Assembly (NCBI GenBank): GCA_034675505.1
Contig: JAUCDD010000010.1
Location: 1-64,000 of the forward strand
Length of the DNA stretch: 64,000 nucleotides
Source of the DNA: Melaminivora sp034675505
GTDB lineage: Bacteria > Pseudomonadota > Gammaproteobacteria > Burkholderiales > Burkholderiaceae_C
Reading direction: 5' to 3'
The notes beneath the pieces are model-generated. The model was not told the DNA's origin, made no database searches, and worked only from the letters and a program-made list of their open reading frames with translations. Shown piece after piece: positions 54,674-63,047 of the stretch; within the stretch, counting starts at the first letter, position 1, and the number at the start of each line of letters is the position of its first letter. Both the position numbers and the translations under genes were made by a program.

Positions 54674-56301
54674 ACATCAAACGCTTCACCGCCCCCACCG
54701 CCCGCGAGGCGCTGGCCAAGGCCCGCATGGCCTTCGGCGACGGCACGCTGATCCTGTCCAACCGCCAGATCCCCGGCGGCGTGGAGGTCATGGCCACGGC
54801 CGAGGAAACCCTGTCCTCGCTGCAGGACGGCGCGCCGATGCCCATGGCCAGCGCCGCCGCGCCTGCGCCGGCCCGCGCACCCGCCAGCCGGCTGCAGGAG
54901 CGCGCCGCCGACCTGGCGGCCAGCCCGGTGCGCATGCAACAGCCACAGCAGCACCAGCCCCAGCAACCGCCCCAGCACCAGCCGGCCGCCACGCGCAGCG
55001 CCGTGGCGCAGGACACCGAGCAGCTGGCCATGAGCACCCTGTCCTTCCAGGACTACGTGCGCGAGCGCATGCTGCGCCGCCGCCACGAGGCGCTGCATGG
55101 CAGCGCTGCGCCGGCCGGCCAGCCCGACTACCCGCCCGCCCTGCAGCCGCCCCCGCCGCGCGCCGCACAGCGCGCGCCGGCCCAGCCGCCCCTGGCGGCG
55201 CAGCCGGGCCGCGAGGCGCCTGCGCCGCGGCACAACCCGCTGCGCCCGCCGGTGATGCACGCGGCGCTGGGCGCGCAGCAGATCGCCGGCACCGGCGCGC
55301 GGCGCGCGCAGCCCGCGCCGCTGCTGAACCCCGGCGCCGACGCGCAGCAGCTGATGATGATGAAGGAGCTGCAGTCGATGAAGGAGCTGATCGAGGAGCG
55401 CTTCAACACCCTGTCCTGGCTGGGCCAGGCGCGCCAGGATCCGGTGCAGTCCAACCTGATGCTCAAGCTGATCCGCGCCGGCTACTCGCCCGCGCTGTCG
55501 CGCGCGGTGCTGGAGCACCTGCCGGCCGACCTGCCCCCGGCCGAGGCCGTGCGCTGGATGATGGAAGTGCTGGAGCGCAACCTGCGCACCGACGCGCAGG
55601 ACCAGCCGCTGCACGAGGAAGGCGGCATCTGGGCGCTGGTCGGCCCCACCGGCGTGGGCAAGACCACCACCACCGCCAAGCTGGCGGCGCTGTGCGCGCG
55701 CGTGCATGGCCCGGCCAGCGTCGGCCTGATCACGCTGGACACCTACCGCATGGGCGCGCACGAGCAGCTGCGCTCGTATGGCCGCATGCTGGGCGTGGTG
55801 GCGCACCTGGCGCACGACCGCGCCGCGCTGCAGGACCTGCTGGGCCTGCTGGCCAACAAGAAGATGGTGCTGATCGACACCACCGGCGTCGCCCCGCGCG
55901 ACCCGCGCCGGCGCGACCTGCTGGGCGTGCTGGACCTGCCCGGCGTGCGCCGCCTGCTGGTGCTCAACGCAGCCAGCCACGGCGACACCCTGGACGACGT
56001 GTTCACCGGCTTCAAGAGCGCCGGCACGCAGCAGGCCATCCTGTCCAAGGTGGACGAGGCGGTGAAGCTGGGCCCTGCCATAGACGCCCTGGTGCGCCAC
56101 CAGATGGTGCTGCGCGGCGTGACCAACGGCCAGCGCGTGCCCGAGGACTGGGAAGCGGCCAGCGCGCACCGCCTGGTGGCCGCATCGATGCGCGCCAACG
56201 TGCGCTCGGCGTTCGACCCGCGCGAGGCCGACCTGAACTTCATCTTCTCGCCGGCCGCGCCGTCGCCGGCCACTGCAGGAGGGCTGGCCGATGTGGCTTG
56301 A
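54670..56301 (+). CDS. flhF: Flagellar GTPase FlhF
   Basis: A 543-aa SRP-type GTPase that positions flagella at the pole. The N-terminal basic domain starts MNIKRFTAPTAREALAKAR. A long Pro/Gln-rich linker covers about 60-220. The GTPase domain has ALVGPTGVGKTTTTAKLAAL (P-loop), LITLDTYRMGAHEQL and VLIDTTGVAPRD. It overlaps the next gene by 11 bases. FlhF normally works with FlhG, whose place here holds a degenerate protein. Confidence 0.95.
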   Translation: MNIKRFTAPTAREALAKARMAFGDGTLILSNRQIPGGVEVMATAEETLSSLQDGAPMPMASAAAPAPARAPASRLQERAADLAASPVRMQQPQQHQPQQPPQHQPAATRSAVAQDTEQLAMSTLSFQDYVRERMLRRRHEALHGSAAPAGQPDYPPALQPPPPRAAQRAPAQPPLAAQPGREAPAPRHNPLRPPVMHAALGAQQIAGTGARRAQPAPLLNPGADAQQLMMMKELQSMKELIEERFNTLSWLGQARQDPVQSNLMLKLIRAGYSPALSRAVLEHLPADLPPAEAVRWMMEVLERNLRTDAQDQPLHEEGGIWALVGPTGVGKTTTTAKLAALCARVHGPASVGLITLDTYRMGAHEQLRSYGRMLGVVAHLAHDRAALQDLLGLLANKKMVLIDTTGVAPRDPRRRDLLGVLDLPGVRRLLVLNAASHGDTLDDVFTGFKSAGTQQAILSKVDEAVKLGPAIDALVRHQMVLRGVTNGQRVPEDWEAASAHRLVAASMRANVRSAFDPREADLNFIFSPAAPSPATAGGLADVA

Positions 56302-57058
56302 CACCGCCCTGCACCAGGCCGCCGGCCTGCACAGCTTCACGCCCGAGCAGCAGCTGCGGCTGCTGCCCGTGGCCAGCCAGGACGGCGCGGGCAGCATGCC
56401 GCTGGAGCTGCTGTGGCAGCTGTGCTCCAGCCTGCAGCGCCTGTCCTACGCCACCGTGGTGCTGGACGGCACCGCGCGCGAGAGCGAACGCGCACCCGGC
56501 CTGGCCCAGCTGCTGGCCGGCATGGCCTGGCCCGGCGGCGCAGCGGCGGCCAGCACGTCGCTGGCCGTGGTGCCGGCGGCGCAGGGCCTGGCGCAGCTGG
56601 CGCGGCGCGCCCAGCCGGGCGCCCTGGCGCCCCTGGGCACGCTGCTGCGCAGCTATGCGCTGGTGGTGCTGTACGCGCCCGTCGAGCTGCTGGCGCCGCT
56701 GCTGCGCGGCAGCGCCAGCGTGCCCCTGGTGCTGATGGGCCCCGCCGCCCAGGGCCTGGTGGGCGCCTACCGCCAGCTCAAGCACCTGGCCCTGCACGCC
56801 GGCCCGCCCGCGTGCACGGTGGCCTCCATCCAGCCGCCGGACTCGCGCGCCCCGCTGGCGCAGACCCACGAAGCACTGGCCACGCTGCAGCGCAGCGCGC
56901 AAAACCAGCTCGGCCTGCGCACCCACACCACGGCGGTGGCGGCCGGGCGCGCCCCGGACATCCAGCGCCTGGCCTTGCAGTTGCTGGAGAACGCCTGCAC
57001 CATGGACGCAGTGCCGCCGTTCGCCGGCGCCGCCCTCCTTCAGGACCAGAGCCACTAG
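56291..57058 (+). CDS. FlhG-position protein without a P-loop (degenerate MinD/FlhG-like)
   Basis: A 255-aa protein between flhF and fliA, where FlhG/FleN is expected. No deviant Walker A (KGGxGKT) occurs anywhere, and the length is shorter than the usual ~270-300 aa. Segments resemble later MinD-fold strands: YATVVLDG (Walker B position) and YRQLKHLAL. The N-terminus WLDTALHQAAGLHSF replaces the P-loop strand. The 11-base overlap with flhF and 2-bp gap to fliA show it is part of the operon. A pseudo-ATPase regulator of FlhF is the likely reading; the family call rests mainly on context. Confidence 0.7.
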   Translation: MWLDTALHQAAGLHSFTPEQQLRLLPVASQDGAGSMPLELLWQLCSSLQRLSYATVVLDGTARESERAPGLAQLLAGMAWPGGAAAASTSLAVVPAAQGLAQLARRAQPGALAPLGTLLRSYALVVLYAPVELLAPLLRGSASVPLVLMGPAAQGLVGAYRQLKHLALHAGPPACTVASIQPPDSRAPLAQTHEALATLQRSAQNQLGLRTHTTAVAAGRAPDIQRLALQLLENACTMDAVPPFAGAALLQDQSH

Positions 57059-57060
57059 CC

Positions 57061-57777
57061 ATGTACACCGCGAAAGGCCAGCTCGACCGGGACGCCATGT
57101 TCCACCAGCACCTGCCGCTGGTGCGGCGCATCGCGCACCACATGATCGCCAAGCTGCCGCCCAACGTCGAGCTGGACGACCTGATCCAGGTCGGCATGAT
57201 CGGCCTGACCGATGCGCTGTCGCGCTACGAAGTGGCGCAGGGCGTGCAGTTCGAGACGTTTGCCAGCCAGCGCATCCGCGGCGCCATGCTCGACGAGCTG
57301 CGCGGCGGCGACTGGATGAGCCGCAGCTCGCGCAAGAGCCAGAAGGACATCGAGCAGGCGCTGCGCCGCGCCGAGCAGCGCCTGGGGCGCAGCCCCCTGG
57401 AGTCCGAGATCGCGGACGAGCTGGGCATGGAGCTGGCCGACTACCAGGGCCTGCTGAGCAAGGTGCGCGGCACGCAGCTGGTCTACCTGGAGGACATGCA
57501 CCAGGGCAGCGATGACGACGAGGGCTTCCTGGACCGCCACGTCGCCGACGAAGGCGCCGACCCGATGGCGCTGCTGCGCGACCAGCGCCTGCGCAGCTCG
57601 CTGGTGGCCGCCATCGGGGCCCTGCCCGAGCGCGAGCAGCACATCATGGGCATGTACTACGAGCACGACATGAACCTCAAGGAGATCGCCGCCGTGCTGG
57701 GCGTCACCGAATCGCGCATCTGCCAGCTGCACAGCCAGGCGATCGCGCGGCTGCGCACGAAGATGAGAGCGCATTAG
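57061..57777 (+). CDS. fliA: RNA polymerase sigma-28 factor FliA
   Basis: A 238-aa sigma factor for late flagellar genes. Region 2 has VELDDLIQVGMIGLTDAL, region 3 has SEIADELGMELADYQ, and region 4 has LKEIAAVLGVTESRICQLHSQ. The start MYTAKGQLDRDAMFHQHLPL at 57061 is the family N-terminus. Matching FliA promoters occur upstream of flagellin 1 and flgM. The stop codon is followed after three bases by a structured repeat. Confidence 0.97.
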   Translation: MYTAKGQLDRDAMFHQHLPLVRRIAHHMIAKLPPNVELDDLIQVGMIGLTDALSRYEVAQGVQFETFASQRIRGAMLDELRGGDWMSRSSRKSQKDIEQALRRAEQRLGRSPLESEIADELGMELADYQGLLSKVRGTQLVYLEDMHQGSDDDEGFLDRHVADEGADPMALLRDQRLRSSLVAAIGALPEREQHIMGMYYEHDMNLKEIAAVLGVTESRICQLHSQAIARLRTKMRAH

Positions 57778-57780
57778 GGG

Positions 57781-57893
57781 CAACCCCCTGAGCCGCTACG
57801 CGGCCTCCCCCTTCTCTGGCGCGCGCTTGCAGCGCGCTGGGCAGGGGGACGACGCCACTGGACCGGCGGAGCCGGATCCACGGCGTCTGCTGG
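57781..57893 (+). repeat. Stop-codon-proximal structured repeat, copy B (after fliA)
   Basis: CAACCCCCTGAGCCGCTACG, then CCCCCTTCTCTGGC and on to CACGGCGTCTGCTGG align end to end with copy A. Hairpins are GCCGC/GCGGC, CCCCCTT...GCGCGC/GCGCGC...AGGGGG and TGGA-CCGGC/GCCGG-A-TCCA. The stems differ in sequence from copy A yet remain paired. Confidence 0.87.
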
Positions 57894-58006
57894 CGTTCTG
57901 CGCGCTCGCCGCTGGGCGTGGCGAGGGGCGCAGCGCTGCGTCCCTGTCTGCCGCATTGACGCTGCTAGCGCGCCTCGGTGGAGGAGTTTTCGCTCGTTTT
58001 AGGTCA

Positions 58007-58055
58007 AATAGCGCTTTCGCCCGCACGGGATCCGGGCCGAGCGCTATTGTTTTTG
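58007..58055 (+). terminator. Candidate terminator hairpin between fliA and flgN
   Basis: AATAGCGCT (58007-58015) and AGCGCTATT (58040-58048) form a perfect 9-bp stem around a 24-nt GC-rich loop, followed by GTTTTTG. It would end transcription coming from fliA. Confidence 0.6.
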
Positions 58056-58100
58056 CGTGCCAGCGGGTGGGCAGGGATATTGCGGGCTGCGCCGCGGGTT

Positions 58101-58137
58101 TTGCGTCAAGAAGGCGCTTTGCCGGCGCCAGTCAAGG
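58101..58137 (-). repeat. Partial type-2 intergenic repeat
   Basis: The minus strand reads CTTGACTGGCGCCGGCAAAG followed by CGCCTTCTTGACGC. This aligns with the core GCCATTGATTGACGCCGGCA of copy 2, but the TTGATAGCTAA half is missing. Confidence 0.5.
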
Positions 58138-58164
58138 GTAACGCGCTCTCATTTTCGAAGCAAA

Positions 58165-58485
58165 TCAGCCGGGCGCGCGGTAGATGCGGGCGGCGTTGCT
58201 GGCGGGGCCGCCGTAGGTCACCGCGTCCACCGGCGGCAGCAGCGCGGCCGCCTGCTGCTGGGTGAGCGCCAGCACGCGCGCGAGCTGGTCGCGCAGCTGG
58301 GCCAGCTGGCGGGCGATGGCCTGGATGCGCTCGGGGTCGCTGGCCGGGGCGGCGGCCAGTGCGGCGGCGGCCTGGCGCAGGGCCTGGGCCCCGTGCTCGA
58401 AACCCATGGGATCAGAGGACAGCAGCGCAGCCTGCAGCTCCTGCAACTGCGCCTCGATGAGGGAAAGGGGATCCTGCGCGGCCAT
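58165..58485 (-). CDS. flgN: FlgN-like flagellar export chaperone
   Basis: A 106-aa, highly helical Gln/Ala/Leu-rich protein directly downstream of flgM, the standard place of FlgN, the chaperone of the hook-filament junction proteins. The C-terminal part (TQQQAAALLPPVDAVTYGG) resembles betaproteobacterial FlgN homologues. The family is very divergent, so the call relies on size, helicity and context. Confidence 0.75.
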   Translation of the reverse strand: MAAQDPLSLIEAQLQELQAALLSSDPMGFEHGAQALRQAAAALAAAPASDPERIQAIARQLAQLRDQLARVLALTQQQAAALLPPVDAVTYGGPASNAARIYRAPG

Positions 58486-58553
58486 GCGGGCAGTCTAGGG
58501 CAGGACGAGGGCGGGAGCGGGGGGACAGACAGGCCCGGCGGCGCGGCCTGCCG

Positions 58554-58904
58554 TCAGCCCTGCGACGAGCGCGACAGCGTCTCGTAGGCGTTGGACAGCA
58601 GCTTGTCGGCCACCGCTTCGGCATCGACGCGGAAGGTGCCGCTCTCGATGGCGGACTTGATGGCCTTGACCTTGGCGGCATTGAAGTCGCCCGCGCTGCG
58701 GCCGACGTCGGCAGCGCGCGCGGCGCTGGACAGCGTGACCGGCACGCCGCTCGCGGCAGCAGCGCCGCTGGCGGCGCGCGCCGTGCCCTGGGCGGCGGCC
58801 TCGGCGGCGGGAGCGGGCGCAGCAGCCTTGGCCTGCTGGCGGGCAGCAGCGGCTTGCGCCGAACGCGCGTTCGCAAGATCCGGATTGTTGCCTGTGACTT
58901 TCAT
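58554..58904 (-). CDS. flgM: Anti-sigma-28 factor FlgM
   Basis: A 116-aa protein. The N-terminal half is disordered and Ala/Gln-rich. The C-terminal sigma-binding region is conserved, with FNAAKVKAIKSAIESGTFRV and DAEAVADKLL. It holds FliA inactive until the hook is complete, then is exported. The ATG at 58904 follows GGAGAGAG. A sigma-28 promoter lies about 40 bp upstream. Confidence 0.93.
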   Translation of the reverse strand: MKVTGNNPDLANARSAQAAAARQQAKAAAPAPAAEAAAQGTARAASGAAAASGVPVTLSSAARAADVGRSAGDFNAAKVKAIKSAIESGTFRVDAEAVADKLLSNAYETLSRSSQG

Positions 58905-58943
58905 CGCTCTCTCCACCACCCCGAGGATGGGGCCAGTGGCCAG

Positions 58944-58971
58944 TTATTCGACCACCCGAGGGCAAACTTTA
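58944..58971 (-). promoter_or_regulatory. Sigma-28 (FliA) promoter of flgM
   Basis: The minus strand has a perfect -35 TAAAGTTT (58964-58971), then 11 bp, then GTCGAATAA, one inserted base away from GCCGATAA. It lies 40 bp upstream of flgM and fits the known autoregulatory loop of FliA and FlgM. Confidence 0.78.
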
Positions 58972-58993
58972 GGGCCAACGTCGCGAAAAAGGC

Positions 58994-59758
58994 TCACAAC
59001 GCCGCCTGTATCGTCCCATCATCCTGAACAATCCCCCCAATGATCCGGCCATTGGACATGCGGATGCGCACATTCTGTCCGGCCGCACCCGCCGTCAGCG
59101 CCTGGCCGGACGAGGTCACGGCGTAGCCCGGGCCCTGCGCCACCACGCGCACCGGGGCACCGGCCTTGAACAGCTCGGGCGCACGCACCATGCCCTGGCG
59201 CAAGGCCTGGCCGGGCACTAGTGCGCGCGTCGCGGTCTGGCCGATCCAGGCGTCCTGCTGGGCCAGGATGGTGGCCGGCTCGGCCGCCCAGTCCACTTCG
59301 GCCTGGATGGCGTCGGCGGGCGCGAGCGCGCTGCCCGCCGCCACCGGGCCGGCCAGCACCCAGGCCGGGCCGAAGGCCTTGACCGTGATGGGCAGGAAGA
59401 CATTCCAGCGCGTGGCGCCCTGCACGCAGCGCAGCCCCAGGCGCGCGCGGCCCCACAGGCGCGTGCCGGCGGGCAGGTAGGGCTCGACGCGCTCGCACGG
59501 CGCCAGGCGCAGGCGCGGGTCGAGCGCGCCTACCTCCACCTCCATGCGCAGCGCCAGCGCGCCGCCAGCCTGCGCCTGCGCCAGCGCCTCGTCCACCCAG
59601 CGCTGCGACAGGGCGCTCAAGTCCTCCAGGCCCGCCGCCGCCGGGGCGGGCGCGGCGCCGCCAGGCTGCTGCGCCTGCGCCCCCAGGGCGGCGCAGGCCA
59701 GCGCCAGGCCGGCCAGCATGCAGCGCAGGGGCGGGAGGAAGGGGGAGGTAGTGGACAT
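58994..59758 (-). CDS. flgA: Flagellar P-ring assembly chaperone FlgA
   Basis: A 254-aa periplasmic protein. The signal peptide ends LACAALGAQAQ near residue 29. The SAF-type C-terminal domain has LVPGQALRQGMVRAPELFKA and NVRIRMSNGRIIGGIV. It lies upstream of flgM in the same direction and is divergent from flgB. The start MSTTSPFLPP at 59758 gives a proper signal peptide; the frame is open much further upstream. Confidence 0.93.
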   Translation of the reverse strand: MSTTSPFLPPLRCMLAGLALACAALGAQAQQPGGAAPAPAAAGLEDLSALSQRWVDEALAQAQAGGALALRMEVEVGALDPRLRLAPCERVEPYLPAGTRLWGRARLGLRCVQGATRWNVFLPITVKAFGPAWVLAGPVAAGSALAPADAIQAEVDWAAEPATILAQQDAWIGQTATRALVPGQALRQGMVRAPELFKAGAPVRVVAQGPGYAVTSSGQALTAGAAGQNVRIRMSNGRIIGGIVQDDGTIQAAL

Positions 59759-59985
59759 GGCGGGGCTTTCGGCAACCCGGCAGGCGGCCTGCCGCGGGGG
59801 CTTTTCACGCCTGCCAATGTAGGCGCCGCGCGGCCCGCGCATGCCGCGAACAGCGGGCGGATTGCCGCGCTCTTCGCGCCTTCGGCCAACCGGGCGATTT
59901 CCATAATCGCTGCACGCCCCAGGCCCTTTCCACGGGCCCCGGACGGCCCCCAATTTTTCGCCGCCCCCCACCGACCAAGGCCCCC

Positions 59986-60414
59986 ATGCTCGACAAGCTG
60001 ACCCAGCGAATGGAACTGCACGGCAACGCGCTGCTGCTGCGCTCCGAACGCCAGCGCACCATCGCGAGCAACATCGCCAACGCCGACACGCCCGGCTACG
60101 TGGCGCGCGACTTCAAGTTCGCCGACGCCATGCGCGCGGTAGCCGCCAGCCAGGGCGCGGCCGCCAGCCCCATGCGCCGCGCCAGCACCACCGATGCGCG
60201 CCACATCCCGCTGCCCACCGCCGGCGGCGAGCTGGGCAGCCGCGCCAGCACGCTGGGCTACGCCATGCAGTCGCAGCCCAGCCTGGACAACAACAGCGTG
60301 GACATGGACCGCGAGCGCGCCACCTTCGTGGACAACGCGGTGCGCTACGAGGCCACGCTGCGCTTCATCAACGGCGAGGCCAAGACCATGCTCAGCGCCA
60401 TCCAGGGCCAGTAA
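59986..60414 (+). CDS. flgB: Flagellar proximal rod protein FlgB
   Basis: A 142-aa rod protein. The conserved rod motif is RTIASNIANADTPGYVARDF near residue 25. The C-terminus reads LRFINGEAKTMLSAIQGQ. It is the first gene of the plus-strand flg operon, 25 bp before flgC. The 227-bp gap shared with flgA shows no clear sigma-28 site. Confidence 0.96.
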   Translation: MLDKLTQRMELHGNALLLRSERQRTIASNIANADTPGYVARDFKFADAMRAVAASQGAAASPMRRASTTDARHIPLPTAGGELGSRASTLGYAMQSQPSLDNNSVDMDRERATFVDNAVRYEATLRFINGEAKTMLSAIQGQ

Positions 60415-60439
60415 GGCGGCCTGACCAGGAGCCCATCCC

Positions 60440-60844
60440 ATGTCGATGTTTTCCATCTTCAACGTCTCGGGCAGCGCCATCAGCGCGCAGTCGCAGCGCC
60501 TGAACGTGGTCGCCAGCAACCTGGCCAACGTGGACGCCGTGGCCGGCCCGGACGGCCAGGCCTACAAGGCGCGCCAGGTCGTCTTCCAGACCGCGCCCAT
60601 GGGCGGCGATGCCTCGGCCGGCGTGCGCGTGGCCGCCATCCAGGAAAACGACCTGCCCGGCCGGCGCGTGCACGACCCGGCCAACCCGCTCGCCGACGCC
60701 GAAGGCTACGTGACGCATTCCAACGTGAACGCGGTCGAGGAGATGGTCAACATGATCTCGGCCTCGCGCTCCTACCAAAACAACGTCGAGGTCATGAACA
60801 CGGCCAAGGCGCTGCTGCTCAAGACCCTCCAGATGGGACAGTGA
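60440..60844 (+). CDS. flgC: Flagellar proximal rod protein FlgC
   Basis: A 134-aa rod protein. It has SQRLNVVASNLANVDAVAGP at the N-terminus and VNAVEEMVNMISASRSYQNN at the C-terminus, the typical rod/hook ends. It is followed after two bases by the flgD ATG. Confidence 0.97.
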   Translation: MSMFSIFNVSGSAISAQSQRLNVVASNLANVDAVAGPDGQAYKARQVVFQTAPMGGDASAGVRVAAIQENDLPGRRVHDPANPLADAEGYVTHSNVNAVEEMVNMISASRSYQNNVEVMNTAKALLLKTLQMGQ

Positions 60845-60846
60845 CC

Positions 60847-61497
60847 ATGATCCTCACCCCCGTGGGCTCAAGCCCCGCCGTGCACGAAGGCCCCTCGGCG
60901 AACAACACCGACCCGGCGGCCATGCAGGACCGCTTCCTGAAACTGCTGGTCGCGCAGCTGAACAACCAGGACCCCATGAACCCCCTGGACAACGCGCAGA
61001 TGACCACGCAGATGGCGCAGATCAACACCGTCACCGGCCTGCAGACGCTGAACCTGACCATGCAGACCATGGCCGAGCAGTTCTCGGCCATGCAGCAGAT
61101 CCAGGGCATCTCGCTGATCGGCCGCTCGGTGCTGACCGAGGGCGACCGCCTCACCGTGGGCGAGGGCAACCAGGCGCACGGCGCCTTCGAGCTCGCCGGC
61201 GCCGCCACCAGCGTCAAGGTCGAGGTGGTCACGCCCGGCGGCGTGGTGGTGGACACCGTCGAGATGGGCGCGCAGGAAAAAGGCCGCCAGGACTTCGCCT
61301 GGGACGCCAGCCGCTACAGCGGCGACAAGTCGCAGCTGCGCTTTCGCGTCAGCGCCAGCAACAAGGACGCGGCCGTGGGCGCCACGGCGCTCATGCAGTC
61401 CAAGGTGGCGGGCACCGCCACGCAGGCCGGCGCGCTGACCCTCACCCTGGCCAACGGCCAGACCGTTCCCTACGCCAAGGTGCGCGGCGTGGTCTGA
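60847..61497 (+). CDS. flgD: Flagellar hook capping protein FlgD
   Basis: A 216-aa hook assembly scaffold. The conserved segment is FLKLLVAQLNNQDPMNPLDN with TTQMAQINTV. A FlgD Ig-like region follows (GGVVVDTVEMGAQEKGRQDF). A GTG at 60841 would add two residues; the ATG at 60847 is preferred. Confidence 0.96.
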   Translation: MILTPVGSSPAVHEGPSANNTDPAAMQDRFLKLLVAQLNNQDPMNPLDNAQMTTQMAQINTVTGLQTLNLTMQTMAEQFSAMQQIQGISLIGRSVLTEGDRLTVGEGNQAHGAFELAGAATSVKVEVVTPGGVVVDTVEMGAQEKGRQDFAWDASRYSGDKSQLRFRVSASNKDAAVGATALMQSKVAGTATQAGALTLTLANGQTVPYAKVRGVV

Positions 61498-61544
61498 CGC
61501 CCCACCCCCTCAACCACGCATCGCACGCACACCAGGAGCACACC

Positions 61545-62873
61545 ATGGGTTTCCAGCAAGGCCTGTCGGGCCTGAACGCCTCGGCCAAGAACCTCGACGT
61601 CATCGGCCACAACATCGCCAACGCCAACACCACCGGCTTCAAGGCCTCGCGCGCCGAGTTCTCGGCCCTGGTGGCCTCGGCCATCGGCACCTCGGGCAGC
61701 AGCAACGTGGGCATCGGCGTTGAGACCGCCGCCGTCGCCCAGCAGTTCGACCAGGGCAGCCTGAGCATCACCGGCAACAGCCTGGACGTGGCCATCAACG
61801 GCAACGGCTTTTTCTCGCTGCGCATGCCCGACGGCACGCCGGCCTATACCCGCGCGGGCAACTTCAAGCTCGACGAGGCCGGCCACATCATCACCAACGG
61901 CGGCGCCCGCGTGATGGGCGTGCCGGTGAACCCGACCACCGGCGAGGCGCTGCGCGGCGCCGACCCGGTAGCCATGCAGCTGCCCACCGGCTCGCCCATC
62001 GCCGCCAAGGAAACGCGCCTGATCAGCGCCTCGTTCAACCTGGACGCGCGCGCCAAGGACGCCGCCGGCAACCCCACGGCCGTACCGCCGATTCCCGCCA
62101 CGCCGCGCGCCACCTACGGCACCTCGGTGAACGTGTACGACAGCCAGGGCGTGGCCACGCCGGTGACGCTGTACTTCATGAAGACGGCCAACGCCAACGA
62201 GTGGGGCGTGTACACCACGCTGGACGAGACCGCGCAGCCCACCGGCACGCCGCCCTTCACCGTCACGTTCGACAACGCCGGCAAGATCACCGGCCCCACT
62301 GCGCAGCATCCCTACAGCGCCGTCAGCACGCCGGGCTTCTACCTGGCCAACGTGCTGCCCACCAACAACCCCAACCTGACCGGCCCGCTGGACAACCAGA
62401 CCGACCCCATGAACCACCCCAGCGTCACCGACGCGGGCATCTTCCTGGACCTGGGGGCGGTCACGCAGTTCGGCACCAAGTTCGCCGTCTCCGACCTGAC
62501 GCAAAGCGGCTACGCCTCGGGCTCGCTGACCGGCGTGACCATCGCCGACGACGGCAAGATCATGGCGCGCTACTCCAACGGCGTGTCGCGCGCCGAGGGG
62601 CAGCTCACCCTGGCGTCGTTTCGCAACACGCAGGGGCTGACGGCGCTGGACGGCAACAACTGGGTGGCCACGGCCTCATCCGGGCCGGCCGTCATGGGCA
62701 ATGCCGGCGAGGGCAACTTTGGCTCGCTGCGCTCGGGCGCGCTGGAGGAATCCAACGTCGACCTGACGGCCGAGCTGGTCAACATGATGACCGCCCAGCG
62801 CGCCTACCAGGCCAACGCGCAGACCATCAAGACGCAGGACCAGGTGCTCTCCACGCTGGTGAATCTGAGATGA
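61545..62873 (+). CDS. flgE: Flagellar hook protein FlgE
   Basis: A 442-aa hook protein. The N-terminus MGFQQGLSGLNASAKNLDVI with GHNIANANTTGFKASRAEF and the C-terminus ELVNMMTAQRAYQANAQTIK are typical. An AGGAGCACACC ribosome-binding site precedes the ATG. A structured repeat begins directly after its TGA and separates it from flgF by 174 bp. Confidence 0.97.
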   Translation: MGFQQGLSGLNASAKNLDVIGHNIANANTTGFKASRAEFSALVASAIGTSGSSNVGIGVETAAVAQQFDQGSLSITGNSLDVAINGNGFFSLRMPDGTPAYTRAGNFKLDEAGHIITNGGARVMGVPVNPTTGEALRGADPVAMQLPTGSPIAAKETRLISASFNLDARAKDAAGNPTAVPPIPATPRATYGTSVNVYDSQGVATPVTLYFMKTANANEWGVYTTLDETAQPTGTPPFTVTFDNAGKITGPTAQHPYSAVSTPGFYLANVLPTNNPNLTGPLDNQTDPMNHPSVTDAGIFLDLGAVTQFGTKFAVSDLTQSGYASGSLTGVTIADDGKIMARYSNGVSRAEGQLTLASFRNTQGLTALDGNNWVATASSGPAVMGNAGEGNFGSLRSGALEESNVDLTAELVNMMTAQRAYQANAQTIKTQDQVLSTLVNLR

Positions 62874-62978
62874 CCCCCCTGAGCGGCTGCGCCGCTTCCC
62901 CCCTTCTCTCGCGCTGCGCGCGGGAGGGGGGGACGCCGCCAGCGCGGCGGGGCGGCCCTTGCGCGGCGGCCCGCGCTT
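62874..62978 (+). repeat. Stop-codon-proximal structured repeat, copy C (flgE-flgF)
   Basis: Beginning at the base after the flgE stop, CCCCCCTGAGCGGCTGCG, then CCCCCCTTCTCTCGCGC and GGGAGGGGGGGACGCCGCC align with the first ~60 bp of copies A and B. The distal part (GGGGCGGCCCTTGCGCGGCG) differs. Hairpins GCGGC/GCCGC and CCCCCCTTCTCTCGCGC/GCGCG...GGGGGG are retained. Confidence 0.82.
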
Positions 62979-63047
62979 CGGTCGCGCCAGCATCCAATGC
63001 TGCAGGCAGCGCGCAGCACGGTAAGTCACTGAAGGGAAAGACCCGCC

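Larger units (their letters stand above)
57894..58164. other. Gene-free part of the fliA-flgN gap
   Basis: Together with the preceding repeat this forms a 387-bp gap between convergent fliA and flgN. It contains a perfect 9-bp inverted repeat with a T-run (58007-58055) and a partial type-2 repeat on the minus strand (58101-58137). No open reading frame here looks real. Confidence 0.7.
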
